In this document: positions 1 to 8,829 of the stretch, piece after piece
Layout: each line of letters starts with the position of its first letter
Numbering within the stretch: the first letter of the stretch is position 1
Origin: Fidelibacterota bacterium
GTDB taxonomy: Bacteria > Fidelibacterota > Marinisomatia > SCGC-AAA003-L08 > JACNLC01
Length of the DNA stretch: 64,000 nt
Assembly (NCBI GenBank): GCA_013204025.1
Contig: JABMOW010000018.1
Coordinates: forward strand, 1 to 64,000
Direction of reading: 5' to 3'
Made by a program: the position numbers and the translations under genes
The notes under the pieces: model-generated
The model's database searches: none
The model's input: the letters and a program-made list of their open reading frames with translations, nothing else
Told to the model about the DNA's origin: nothing

Positions 1-414
1 GATGTGGGCTGTGGATGTGATGAACCTCAAGCGGAGTATTATTACCCCGATGGCGATTTAGATAGTTTTGGATTTGAGTCTGGAGATTTGTTTTGTGCTG
101 ATTTAATTCCTAACGGGTGGGTAAATAATTCAGATGATTGTGACGATGGATCGGAATGGATCAATCCAGATTCACCTGAAGTGTGTGATTGGGTTGATAA
201 CAATTGTGATGATGTCATTGATGAAGGATGTACTCCTGGTGACGTTGTTATGGATGGGGTTGTAAATGTAACTGATTTAGTTCAGATGGTTCAATTTATT
301 CTGGGTAATTCTATTCCCGACGATTACCAAACTTGGGCTAGTGACATCAATCAGGATTCAGTTATTAATGTTGTTGACATCATCATATTAGTAGCCATCA
401 TATTAGAAAGCTAA
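1..414 (+). CDS. C-terminal fragment of a secreted protein: MopE-like Cys/Asp motif plus dockerin-like tail (5' partial)
   Basis: The reading frame is open through base 1, so the gene starts outside the window. The visible part is about 137 residues. Residues 45-76 are rich in Asp, Asn and Cys, with the pattern CDDG...INP...EVCD..DNNCDD.IDEGC. This matches the putative metal-binding repeat known from MopE-like and myxobacterial surface proteins. The last 55 residues are two dockerin-like half repeats (GD....G..NV.DLV..V.FIL and a second copy DINQDSVINVVDII), the same tail seen on five other exported proteins here. A cell-surface or extracellular protein is inferred; its activity would lie in the missing N-terminal part. 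It converges with the following minus-strand gene, one base apart. Confidence 0.75.
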   Translation, partial: DVGCGCDEPQAEYYYPDGDLDSFGFESGDLFCADLIPNGWVNNSDDCDDGSEWINPDSPEVCDWVDNNCDDVIDEGCTPGDVVMDGVVNVTDLVQMVQFILGNSIPDDYQTWASDINQDSVINVVDIIILVAIILES

Positions 415-415
415 T

Positions 416-1252
416 TTATTTTATTGCGCTGATCAATCCCCATTTATCAAAAACGTATTTGATTAATTCCCAGTGATCTGAAAGCCAGGTCTCATAATTT
501 CCAAAATACACTTGCTGTTTGTTCTTGGTAGTATCCTGTAAATAATTCTCAAAATGATAGATCAAATTACCATCACCGTCCCAACTTTTCTGGGCTCCTT
601 CGAATTTGAATTGTTCAAAATTAAAATCGAGTCTTTTATTACCAGTCATGTACCAAGCTGTTAAATGACCATTCACAGTATCATTTACACATGAAAACTC
701 GATTTCCTTTTGGCCATTTCGAAACCACAATGAAAACAACCCAACCTTACGTCCCTTAATGGCAGTGTACTCATATTTTTTCTCGCCGTTATCATGCCAA
801 CCGGATTGAGCCCCTTCTTCCTTTCCTTCAATAAATAACTTCTCTTCTTCCATATTCCCGTTATCATACCATGAAGTTTTTTGGCCCAAAATCAGTCCAT
901 AAACCGCATTATATTCGTATTTTAATTGGCCATTTTCGTGCCAGTATTTTTGTTGACCATTTTCACGATTAAGTTGGTACTTTTTTTCGGATTCTAAAGA
1001 TGAACTTTCATAATAGGAGAAATAATCACCATGTTTTTTATTTCCGTCGTAGGAAATATCCTTTTTCAGATTTCCATTATTCCAAAATATCTGTTCCTTA
1101 ATCTTCTTTTTGTCTTTCCCCCGACTGTCAAAATATCGAACCACTTTTGGCGTACCATCATCATATCTTTCAATGATTTCTTTTTTTTCGCTTGAACAGG
1201 AGGTAAGCAAAAAGATTATGAGTAATGGGATAATCGTATAATAGTTTTTCAT
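416..1252 (-). CDS. YwqK/MORN-type repeat lipoprotein
   Basis: 278 residues. The start is a hydrophobic signal peptide ending in a lipobox (LLTSCSS), so it should be a lipoprotein. Most of the mature protein consists of repeats of about 23 residues with the core YW.(D/N)NG(Q/N).K.E or similar, e.g. around residues 80-100, 105-120 and 150-165. This pattern belongs to the MORN-like family annotated as toxin-antitoxin YwqK family antitoxin. In Bacteroidota-like genomes such proteins are common lipoproteins with no shown antitoxin role, and no toxin gene lies next to this one. Function is therefore unknown. No clear ribosome binding site precedes the ATG. Confidence 0.75.
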   Translation of the reverse strand: MKNYYTIIPLLIIFLLTSCSSEKKEIIERYDDGTPKVVRYFDSRGKDKKKIKEQIFWNNGNLKKDISYDGNKKHGDYFSYYESSSLESEKKYQLNRENGQQKYWHENGQLKYEYNAVYGLILGQKTSWYDNGNMEEEKLFIEGKEEGAQSGWHDNGEKKYEYTAIKGRKVGLFSLWFRNGQKEIEFSCVNDTVNGHLTAWYMTGNKRLDFNFEQFKFEGAQKSWDGDGNLIYHFENYLQDTTKNKQQVYFGNYETWLSDHWELIKYVFDKWGLISAIK

Positions 1253-1303
1253 TATAATTTCATTTCTGTGAGGACGAAGTAAAAAATTGATGGATGGTGA
1301 TTG

Positions 1304-2209
1304 TTACTTTTTATGGAAAAAATTTCCCATCACATACCCCACGATATTTGGATTTTCCTTTAACCGACGTATGGAATAGTCATACCACTCGGGCCCGAAA
1401 GGAACGTACACTCTCACCTTGTATCCTTTTTCAAGATGCTTTTCCAGCCACCCCGACATGGGGACGCCATATAAAACCTGGAATTCAAACTTGCTCGAAT
1501 GGATCTGCATTTCGTCAATCAATTGGTAAATATTATCAAGCAATGCAAGGTCGTGGGTAGCGATTCCCACATAACATTCATTTTTGAATGCAATTCTGAT
1601 CAAATTTAAAAAATTATTACTAATCTCACGGCGTTCCTGAATGGCAATATTGGGATCTTCCCGGTATATTCCTTTACAAAGCCGAAAGTTAAAGTGCGGT
1701 GAAAATAACTGAAGTAAATCCTTTTCAGTCCTGTGAAGGTAAGCTTGAAAAACAGTACCCACTTTTTGATAGGTCGTCAAACAGGATTGATATGCAGCGA
1801 TCGTAAGGTCTGTATAAGGTGAATTTTCCATATCAATTCGCAGGAAGTTATCGTGTTCCTTTGCTTTTGCCAGTAATAGTGAGAGATTCTCTGCAAATAG
1901 GTGTTCACTCAGTTCCATTCCCACGTGGGTGGGTTTGATCGAAACGTTGCAATCTAAATTTCTTTTTTGGATTTCATTAAAAAGCTGAGCATAGGACTGA
2001 GTTACTTCAGTGGCCCTTTCAGCTGATTTTACATGTTCGCCTAATATATCGATAGTTGCAGAAAATCCCTGGTCGTTCAATGATTTTACTGTTGCCAGAG
2101 CTTCTTCTTTTGTTTCGCCTGCCACATATTTGCCCGCAATCCGTCTCACAAAGATTCTGGGAATAAGCGGAACAAAGGATAATACTAACCGATTGAAATA
2201 ATTCATCAT
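1304..2209 (-). CDS. Proline dehydrogenase (monofunctional)
   Basis: About 301 residues from the ATG at 2209; a longer reading from a TTG at 2248 is possible but adds residues without family character. The protein resembles the FAD-binding beta/alpha barrel of bacterial proline dehydrogenases, which oxidise L-proline to pyrroline-5-carboxylate and pass electrons to quinone. Visible family signatures are RLCKGIYRE near residue 190 and, near the C-terminus, a YGVPMSGW segment, VRVYVPFGPEWYDY and the YSIRRLKENP helix, whose paired arginines bind the substrate carboxylate. The length fits the short single-function enzymes rather than PutA. The P5C dehydrogenase partner is not in the window. Confidence 0.9.
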   Translation of the reverse strand: MMNYFNRLVLSFVPLIPRIFVRRIAGKYVAGETKEEALATVKSLNDQGFSATIDILGEHVKSAERATEVTQSYAQLFNEIQKRNLDCNVSIKPTHVGMELSEHLFAENLSLLLAKAKEHDNFLRIDMENSPYTDLTIAAYQSCLTTYQKVGTVFQAYLHRTEKDLLQLFSPHFNFRLCKGIYREDPNIAIQERREISNNFLNLIRIAFKNECYVGIATHDLALLDNIYQLIDEMQIHSSKFEFQVLYGVPMSGWLEKHLEKGYKVRVYVPFGPEWYDYSIRRLKENPNIVGYVMGNFFHKK

Positions 2210-2436
2210 AATAGGGCAAAATTTAGAAGGAATTGTGGATGTGTCCAATGTGAATTGTGCAGGTATTTACGATTAGAAAACTCTAGTCGTTTTCATGTCA
2301 TTTAACATTTTTCTGTAATTTAGATGAACAAAGCCAACATCAAAATCGATGGAGGTGAACTCATTAAAGGATATTCGCTAAAGAAAGCGCTCATAAGTCA
2401 TATGAGCTTTCTGGTAACTCTCTATAAATTTGCCCA

Positions 2437-3369
2437 ATGTTCACAGACCTGATACGCAATATTCGACTTCGGAACCGTATAGCTATTGCACGGGCAATTT
2501 CGTTGGTCGAAGATGAACGGGATTCCAACAATGAGATCCTGTCTAATCTATTTCCACACACGGGTAAAGCATACCGCATTGGAATTACCGGTCCACCTGG
2601 AGCAGGAAAAAGTTCAATTACAAACGAATTAATTCGCTTGTTTCGGGATTCGGGTAAATCTGTGGCTGTGATTAGTGTGGACCCTTCCAGCCCATTTACC
2701 GGTGGAGCTTTGCTTGGTGATCGCATACGGATGATCAACCATCATAATGATGAAAAGGTATTTATCCGAAGTATGGCAAGTCGGGGAGGCCAGGGTGGTT
2801 TGGCGAATAAAACGAAGGAAGTGGCTGATATTTTCGATGCTGCCGGATATGATATTATTTTATTTGAAACAGTTGGCGTTGGTCAGGTGGAACTTGATGT
2901 GATGCAAGCCACAGATACGGTACTGGTAATATTAGTCCCTGAATCAGGCGATGATATTCAAATGATGAAAGCCGGACTTATGGAAATTGCTCATATTTTT
3001 GTTATCAACAAATCTGATCGAGAGGGGTCGAATAAATTATTCACTACTCTGAATAGTGTACTGCACTCTATCCCTGTTCAAAAAAATAACTGGTATCCTG
3101 ATGTAATAAAGACGACAGCAACCAATGGTGATGGACTGCCGGATTTGTTTTCTGCTATAAACAAGCATCGCACCCATATTGTGGATACCGGTTTGTGGAA
3201 AAGTAATCTTGATATGCGATATCAAAGACAGGTCAAAGAGTCGGTTTCCCATATGCTGGAGTCAACGTTTTGGGGACACAATTATTCCGCAATGGAGGAA
3301 GAAATGAAAAAACCTCACGATAAAAGAAAACCACCGTATAAACTTGCGGAATCTCTGATATCCCAATGA
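2437..3369 (+). CDS. meaB: Methylmalonyl-CoA mutase-associated GTPase MeaB
   Basis: 310 residues, normal for the MeaB/ArgK family of G3E-type P-loop GTPases. The P-loop GPPGAGKS is at residues 52-59. It is followed by DPSSPFTGGALLGDR, the ETVGVGQ segment and the NKSD base-recognition motif, all in the expected order. MeaB gates cofactor loading and protects the adenosylcobalamin-dependent methylmalonyl-CoA mutase. Methylmalonyl-CoA epimerase is encoded at 7977-8408, at the far end of the same gene run, but the mutase itself is not in the window. The stop overlaps the next start by four bases (ATGA), which suggests translational coupling to tatC. Confidence 0.93.
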   Translation: MFTDLIRNIRLRNRIAIARAISLVEDERDSNNEILSNLFPHTGKAYRIGITGPPGAGKSSITNELIRLFRDSGKSVAVISVDPSSPFTGGALLGDRIRMINHHNDEKVFIRSMASRGGQGGLANKTKEVADIFDAAGYDIILFETVGVGQVELDVMQATDTVLVILVPESGDDIQMMKAGLMEIAHIFVINKSDREGSNKLFTTLNSVLHSIPVQKNNWYPDVIKTTATNGDGLPDLFSAINKHRTHIVDTGLWKSNLDMRYQRQVKESVSHMLESTFWGHNYSAMEEEMKKPHDKRKPPYKLAESLISQ

Positions 3370-4115
3370 ATAAAAATCAAAAAGAGATGCCTTTTTGGGA
3401 TCACCTTGAAGAACTTCGATGGAGAATAATAAAGGTATTTGCTGCTGTCATTGTAGGCGGTATCATCACATATTATTTTTCAGACTTCCTGCTGAAATTA
3501 CTTGTTGCCCCTACAAAAGATTTGGGTATTGACCTAAATCTACAGGTATTAAAAGTTACCAGTATGTTTATCGTGAAATTGAGCGTGTCCATTATGGGTG
3601 GAATTATTTTCGGACTCCCGATAATTATTTACCAATCCTGGCGATTTATTTCTCCGGCCTTTGAAGATACGTCTGAACTTTCAATTCTCTTTACCATTCT
3701 ATTCGCCACAATATTTTTCCTTATTGGTCTAATGTTCGGGTACTTCATTATTGTCCCGTTTAGCTTAAATTTCTTTACGTCCCTCACTAGTAGCACGGTG
3801 TCTGTAAACTATAACTTTACATTGGATGGGTATCTCACTTATGTGTTGTGGCTACTTTTCGCATGCGGGTTAGTATTTCAATTACCCGTGGTGGCATTGT
3901 TTTTTACCAGAATCGGATTATTGACGCCTCCATTTTTAAGACATTATCGTAAATTTGCTTTCATCAGTTTTTTGGTGCTGGGCGCGCTTCTGACTCCACC
4001 TGATCCGCTGAGTCAGGTATTAATTGTGGTTCCACTGTTGGTCCTTTATGAATTCAGTATTTTTATTTCGTGGGTATTCCGAAAAAAATATGATCAGGAA
4101 GTGAATAAGACGTGA
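3366..4115 (+). CDS. tatC: Twin-arginine translocase subunit TatC
   Basis: 249 residues with six hydrophobic segments, the standard TatC architecture. The N-terminal cytoplasmic motif HLEELRWR (residues 12-19) and the LTPPDPLSQ loop late in the protein are conserved family features. TatC binds twin-arginine signal peptides and is the core of the folded-protein export channel. No tatA/B gene lies alongside. It sits in a translationally coupled run, overlapping meaB upstream and the prenyl synthase downstream by four bases each. Confidence 0.93.
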   Translation: MNKNQKEMPFWDHLEELRWRIIKVFAAVIVGGIITYYFSDFLLKLLVAPTKDLGIDLNLQVLKVTSMFIVKLSVSIMGGIIFGLPIIIYQSWRFISPAFEDTSELSILFTILFATIFFLIGLMFGYFIIVPFSLNFFTSLTSSTVSVNYNFTLDGYLTYVLWLLFACGLVFQLPVVALFFTRIGLLTPPFLRHYRKFAFISFLVLGALLTPPDPLSQVLIVVPLLVLYEFSIFISWVFRKKYDQEVNKT

Positions 4116-5095
4116 ACCTGAACAAATTTCTCGATACAATCTCTAATCCAATTCAGGATGATATTCATCGTTTTAGAGCAGAATTAATCCAATCATTATC
4201 ATCTCCCTTTGGACTAATCAACAAAGTGATCAAGTATGTTACTTTTAAAAAGGGAAAACAACTTCGTCCCCGATTGACATTACTTTCCGCCAGGATTTGT
4301 GGTGAACCCACAGAAATGACATATAAAGCAGCGGCATTGGTGGAAATTCTTCATGTGGCCACCTTACTTCATGATGACGTCGTGGATGAATCAGATATCC
4401 GACGAGGATTACCAACTATTAAACGGATATGGAATAATAAAATTGCGGTACTTATCGGTGATTACATGTTTTCAAAAGCACTTTCCAATATCATTCATTT
4501 AAAGGACTTTGATGCTCTGCATGTTTTGTCATCCGCTGCCACACGATTAAGTGAAGGTGAGATTTTTCAAATTGAAAAAGCCATTAAGAAAGACATGACG
4601 GAAGAATCATACATGAAAATGGTTTCAGATAAAACGGCATCATTATTTAACGCATCGTGTAAATTAGGCGCCATCACCACAACAGATGTTCAAGAAAAAC
4701 GAGATGCTTTGGGCAGATTCGGAGAAAAATTAGGGATTGCCTTTCAAATAAGAGATGATATTTTTGATATCATGGGAGCTTCTGTTAAAGTTGGAAAACC
4801 TACGAAATTTGACCTGAAGAAAAACAAACTAACCCTTCCAATGATCCATATGTTTGAAGTGATGCAAAAGGGAGAAATACAAATGGTGAAACGCCAATTG
4901 AACCGACATTTTCGCAGGAAAGAAGTTGAAGGTATTCGGAAGATGATTCATCAATATGGTGGGTTAAGTTATGCTGAAGACCGTATGAGAACATTGTCCG
5001 ATGAGGCAATAACAGAGCTGGAAATATTTCCAGATTCTGAAGTAAAAAACAGTATGATAAAGATTTTGGAATTTAATTTATCCCGGACCTATTAA
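4112..5095 (+). CDS. Trans-polyprenyl diphosphate synthase (octaprenyl/heptaprenyl type)
   Basis: 327 residues, starting at a GTG that overlaps the tatC stop. The two aspartate-rich motifs of chain-elongating E-type prenyltransferases are present: DDVVDESD after LLH near residue 90 and DDIFDI near residue 215. LRPRL near residue 50 is the conserved substrate-binding arginine region. Small residues upstream of the first Asp-rich motif (HVATLLH) fit a long-chain product. The likely role is making the side chain of the respiratory quinone, which would serve the complex I operon in this window. Chain length cannot be read with certainty. Confidence 0.88.
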   Translation: MNLNKFLDTISNPIQDDIHRFRAELIQSLSSPFGLINKVIKYVTFKKGKQLRPRLTLLSARICGEPTEMTYKAAALVEILHVATLLHDDVVDESDIRRGLPTIKRIWNNKIAVLIGDYMFSKALSNIIHLKDFDALHVLSSAATRLSEGEIFQIEKAIKKDMTEESYMKMVSDKTASLFNASCKLGAITTTDVQEKRDALGRFGEKLGIAFQIRDDIFDIMGASVKVGKPTKFDLKKNKLTLPMIHMFEVMQKGEIQMVKRQLNRHFRRKEVEGIRKMIHQYGGLSYAEDRMRTLSDEAITELEIFPDSEVKNSMIKILEFNLSRTY

Positions 5096-5685
5096 TGAAG
5101 CTGATGCACCCTAGAAAACGAATCCGAAGAAGAAGATTAGCTATCCGTCAGGACAGAATCCTTACTTTAGCTAATGCAATCAGTATAAGCCGAATAATTA
5201 TGGCATTTCCATTAGTATGGTCTTTAGAAAATGGACATCTTTACACAACTCTGACTCTGATCGTCTTAATCGTATTATCAGATTTGGTTGATGGTTACGT
5301 CGCCAGAAAAGCGGATGAGATTACAAACTTTGGTAAATTGATAGATCCTATTGCGGACAAAGTTTGCTTAATGGTGGTAATCGTTTATTTGTTATTCAAT
5401 TATGGTACTCTATTTTTTATTTACTTAATCCTACTCACATTCAGGGATGTTTTATTAATCGTCATTGGCTCATATCTGATCAACCGGAAGGGCGATGTAT
5501 TCCAATCCATTCGCTCCGGGAAATGGTTTATTGGAATGTCTGCTCTGATGATGCTGTTATATGTGATGGACCTTCCTCAGTGGGGGATTTGGGTTTACGG
5601 AATAAGCATGGTCCTGTTTTTTGTGAGCACTGTACAATATTTTACCCGGTATTATGCCATCTTCAAAAGCCTTCCAGAATTATAA
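5095..5685 (+). CDS. pgsA: CDP-diacylglycerol--glycerol-3-phosphate 3-phosphatidyltransferase
   Basis: 196 residues; the start overlaps the preceding stop by one base (TAATG). The diagnostic CDP-alcohol phosphotransferase motif D-x2-DG-x2-AR-x8-G-x3-D-x3-D is intact, beginning DLVDGYVAR near residue 63 and ending GKLIDPIADK. Several membrane helices follow, and the N-terminus is strongly basic. The length fits PgsA, which makes phosphatidylglycerophosphate at the inner membrane. Another CDP-alcohol transferase is possible but less likely at this size. Confidence 0.83.
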   Translation: MKLMHPRKRIRRRRLAIRQDRILTLANAISISRIIMAFPLVWSLENGHLYTTLTLIVLIVLSDLVDGYVARKADEITNFGKLIDPIADKVCLMVVIVYLLFNYGTLFFIYLILLTFRDVLLIVIGSYLINRKGDVFQSIRSGKWFIGMSALMMLLYVMDLPQWGIWVYGISMVLFFVSTVQYFTRYYAIFKSLPEL

Positions 5686-5755
5686 ATAACCATTTCTACA
5701 AATTGAAATATTCGTATTTGAATTTGTACTTGAATAATTAAGAGACTTATAAATT

Positions 5756-6661
5756 GTGTTTAAATTTCTAAAGAAAACGGTAGCCGGACTAACAAAAACA
5801 CGGCAAAGAATTGCGAATACGTTTCTTGGATTCGCAGGAAAAAAATACTTATCACCAGAGGATTTAGATCGTTTGGAAGAAATCTTGTTGCAAGCAGACC
5901 TGGGTTGGGAAGTGGTCGATAAAGTGATTGAAGATTTGCGCGTTCCGGATGATAAAAATAAAGATTGGTCTCTGCGATTTTTTGAAAGCATGAAGAAAAT
6001 GTTGGATGGTAACATTTCGTCCATTCAGGAATATGAGGTCATTCTACTTGTGGGGATTAACGGCACCGGTAAAACCACTTCGGCTGCTAAACTTGCCGGG
6101 TACTTCGCGAAAAACGGTGAAAAAGTACTATTAGTTGCCGCTGATACATATCGTGCTGCTGCGGTGGCACAAATTCGGGAATGGTCCCGAAAATTGAATG
6201 TGGATCTGGTTGCAAACGAAGGAACGAGTGACCCCGCAGCAGTTGTTTTCGATGGCATTAAAGCCGGGATCAGCCGTAAAATGGACCGGATCATAGTTGA
6301 CACCGCAGGTAGACTACACACATCGAAAAATTTGATGCAGGAATTAGAGAAAATCTATCGTGTGGCACAAAAAATTACAGATAAAATCACTGTATTTATC
6401 ACCATTGATGCCAATACTGGCCAAAACGGTTTGACTCAAGCCCGTGAATTTCATAAATCCCTTCCATTGGATGCCGTTATTTTAACTAAAATGGATGGGA
6501 CAGCACGCGGAGGAATTGCCATACCTATTATGCTGGAGTTGAAATTGCCAGTAAGTTATCTGGGTGTAGGAGAGCAGGTTGATGACTTGATTCAGTTCGA
6601 TTTGGATAGCTACTTGAAGGGCTTATCTGGAATAGAAGGAGACGTTAATCTTGGAGAATAA
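5756..6661 (+). CDS. ftsY: Signal recognition particle receptor FtsY
   Basis: 301 residues from a GTG start. It is the NG domain of an SRP GTPase: P-loop GINGTGKT at residues 100-107, DTYRAAA near 130, DTAGR near 182 and TKMDG near 244. The long acidic A domain of the E. coli protein is absent, as in many other phyla. FtsY docks SRP-ribosome complexes to the Sec translocon. Its last codons overlap the TTG start of rimO by 11 bases. Confidence 0.95.
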   Translation: MFKFLKKTVAGLTKTRQRIANTFLGFAGKKYLSPEDLDRLEEILLQADLGWEVVDKVIEDLRVPDDKNKDWSLRFFESMKKMLDGNISSIQEYEVILLVGINGTGKTTSAAKLAGYFAKNGEKVLLVAADTYRAAAVAQIREWSRKLNVDLVANEGTSDPAAVVFDGIKAGISRKMDRIIVDTAGRLHTSKNLMQELEKIYRVAQKITDKITVFITIDANTGQNGLTQAREFHKSLPLDAVILTKMDGTARGGIAIPIMLELKLPVSYLGVGEQVDDLIQFDLDSYLKGLSGIEGDVNLGE

Positions 6662-7952
6662 AAATCCAAAAAAAGTATCGTTGATTAGTTTGGGATGTGC
6701 CAAAAATTTGGTGGATTCCGAGGTGCTACTTGGTGGATTGAAACACGAAAAATTTTCTATTATAAGCGAACCATCCGAATCAGATATCATCATTATTAAC
6801 ACTTGTGGATTCCTAGATTCAGCGCGGGAAGAATCCGTTGATACAATATTAGAAGCGGGGGAGCTTCGGAAATCCGGACAGGTGGAAAAACTCATCGTGA
6901 TGGGATGTTTTTCTGAGCGATATGGTACGGAACTGATATCAGAACTCCCCGAAGTAGATCAATTTTTTGGGACATCTGACCATGCAAAAATTTTATCTTA
7001 TCTGACAGGACGACCTCATTCGAAAGAGGATCCAGATTTTTACCGTTCGTTACTGACACCGAATCATTATGCTTATTTAAAAATCGCGGAGGGATGCGAT
7101 AATGGGTGTTCTTTTTGTTCCATTCCACTCATGCGTGGATTGCAGAAAAGCCAACCATTGGAGTGGAATATACGTCAGGCTGAATTACTGGCAGCACGCG
7201 GTGTTAAAGAAATATTGGTCATCGCTCAAGACACCACATCCTATGGATGGGATCTACAACCCAAATCAACACTTCACGAATTGATCTCTCATTTGAATAA
7301 TGTCCAGGGTTTGGATTGGATCCGACTGCATTATGCGCATCCGGCACACCTTCATAGAGACATGATATCTCAATTTGGCAGACTGGAAAGGTTAGTCCCG
7401 TATATCGATATGCCGGTTCAGCATGGGTCGGATGAGATTTTAAAATCCATGCGAAGAGGGTTGAATCGAGACGGAATAAAAAAACGAATAGATGCGCTAA
7501 GAAGATCTTGTCCAGAAATCGCCATCAGAACGTCCATCATTGTGGGATATCCAGGTGAAACGGATGCAGATTTTGAACAACTTTATAAATTAGTTGAGGA
7601 AATCGAATTTGATCGGTTGGGTGTGTTTACGTACTCAGAGGAAGATGGGACTCATGCCGCAGCTGCTTTGAAAGATGATATTCCAACACAGGTAAAATAT
7701 GACCGCATGGACGCCATCATGATGTTGCAGCAGGATATCAGTCTGATGAAAAATGAGAAACTCATCGGTACAATCGAAAAGGTCATCGTCGATCGGAATT
7801 CTGAAGACGGCGATTCCATTGGACGAACATTTCGTGATTCCCCTGAAATTGATAATTTGGTGGTTATCAAAGGAACTCATCCCATTGGAGAGTTCCTGAA
7901 TGTTCGGATCACCAACGTGTCAGAATATGAATTGATTGGTGTAAAAGAATAA
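6651..7952 (+). CDS. rimO: Ribosomal protein S12 methylthiotransferase RimO
   Basis: 433 residues, starting at a TTG inside the ftsY end with a GGAG eight bases upstream. The N-terminal methylthiotransferase domain keeps its three iron-sulfur cysteines (C16 in LGCAKNLVDSE, C52, C86). The radical-SAM cluster CDNGCSFC has cysteines 149, 153 and 156. A C-terminal TRAM-like domain follows. The SLGCAKNLVDSE opening is typical of RimO rather than MiaB. The enzyme methylthiolates Asp88 (E. coli numbering is usually D89) of ribosomal protein S12. Confidence 0.94.
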   Translation: MENKNPKKVSLISLGCAKNLVDSEVLLGGLKHEKFSIISEPSESDIIIINTCGFLDSAREESVDTILEAGELRKSGQVEKLIVMGCFSERYGTELISELPEVDQFFGTSDHAKILSYLTGRPHSKEDPDFYRSLLTPNHYAYLKIAEGCDNGCSFCSIPLMRGLQKSQPLEWNIRQAELLAARGVKEILVIAQDTTSYGWDLQPKSTLHELISHLNNVQGLDWIRLHYAHPAHLHRDMISQFGRLERLVPYIDMPVQHGSDEILKSMRRGLNRDGIKKRIDALRRSCPEIAIRTSIIVGYPGETDADFEQLYKLVEEIEFDRLGVFTYSEEDGTHAAAALKDDIPTQVKYDRMDAIMMLQQDISLMKNEKLIGTIEKVIVDRNSEDGDSIGRTFRDSPEIDNLVVIKGTHPIGEFLNVRITNVSEYELIGVKE

Positions 7953-7976
7953 CCGCTTTTAACGAAGGAATACCAG

Positions 7977-8408
7977 ATGTCAAATGAACAAATGAATCCC
8001 GGTTTTACCATTTTAGGCATCGAACATGTAGCTATCGCATTAAAAGATTCCAAACGGATATCTGACTTTTTAAAAATCCTTCCTGGATTGACCTATCATG
8101 GGGAGAAAACGATCCCCGATCAACAGGTGGACACTGTTATTTTTTCTACACCAAATGGGAAGATCGAATTACTTGCTCCATCATCAGAAGAATCTCCCAT
8201 CTCATCATTTCTAGAGAAACGTGGGGAAGGCATCCACCATATCGCAGTAGAAGTGAACCACATTGAGAATGCTATCCGTTATCTGATCTCGTCTGGGATT
8301 CAAATGATAGATGAAGCTCCCAGAACTGGCGCCGAAGGATATCAGATCGCTTTTGTACACCCCAAATCCACCCCCGGACTATTAATCGAGTTCTGCCAAA
8401 AACCCTGA
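7977..8408 (+). CDS. mce: Methylmalonyl-CoA epimerase
   Basis: 143 residues with an AAGGA ribosome binding site at good spacing. It is a two-module VOC-fold protein. IEHVAIAL (residues 14-21) carries the first metal histidine, GEGIHHIAVEV the second, and the C-terminal LLIEFCQK the metal glutamate. These are the expected ligands of methylmalonyl-CoA epimerase, which interconverts the 2R and 2S isomers in propionate and succinate metabolism. Its partner meaB begins the same gene run 5 kb upstream, supporting the call. Confidence 0.92.
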   Translation: MSNEQMNPGFTILGIEHVAIALKDSKRISDFLKILPGLTYHGEKTIPDQQVDTVIFSTPNGKIELLAPSSEESPISSFLEKRGEGIHHIAVEVNHIENAIRYLISSGIQMIDEAPRTGAEGYQIAFVHPKSTPGLLIEFCQKP

Positions 8409-8754
8409 CCCTTCTTTCCATAACAGATAATAAAATGAAATCCGCTGATCAATAATTTATCTGATTATTGAGATAAATTATAAAATATCCAAAATATTTG
8501 TGAACCCCTTGAATATTTTCCTTACCAAAATTATCATTTAGTCATCGGAAAATATCCATTATTAAACTATGTTCTCCTCGGTACTTGAATAATTGAAAAA
8601 ATATTGATCATAATAACTAAATAAATAATAGATGGATAATATGGATTTATAACAATAATTTGTGATAACTTCGAGCAGTTCATTGGGGACATATTCAATA
8701 TTCAGGATAATGGCTATTACCTTTTATATCATCGTTTTATAGCGAGCTATCTTT
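8409..8754. other. AT-rich intergenic stretch after mce, with an inverted repeat
   Basis: No coding region was found here. An inverted repeat with 11-base arms lies at 8452-8462 and 8471-8481 (loop of 8 bases), 44 bases after the mce stop. It could end or protect the mce transcript, but no T-run follows on the plus strand. The rest is AT-rich and leads into the terminator at 8755, leaving room for a promoter and a small transcript. Confidence 0.4.
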
Positions 8755-8785
8755 AACCCGCAGGGAATCCTGCGGGTTTTTTATT
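8755..8785 (+). terminator. Rho-independent terminator
   Basis: Perfect 10-base stem AACCCGCAGG / CCTGCGGGTT (8755-8764 and 8769-8778) with loop GAAT, followed by TTTTATT. It is GC-rich within an AT-rich stretch. It lies 347 bases after mce and 45 bases before the next gene, so it may end a separate small transcript rather than mce alone. Confidence 0.9.
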
Positions 8786-8829
8786 GTAGAATTTTTGAAA
8801 ATATAAAATGGGACTATTACAATAGACAT

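Noticed and set aside
416-1252. Toxin-antitoxin system at the YwqK-like gene
   Set aside because: The family label is historical; the protein is a lipoprotein and no toxin gene is adjacent.
2324-2452. 42-codon plus-strand ORF upstream of meaB (begins MNKANIKIDGGELIKGYS)
   Set aside because: The first half looks coding-like, but there is no ribosome binding site, it overlaps the meaB start out of frame, and I recognise no homologue.
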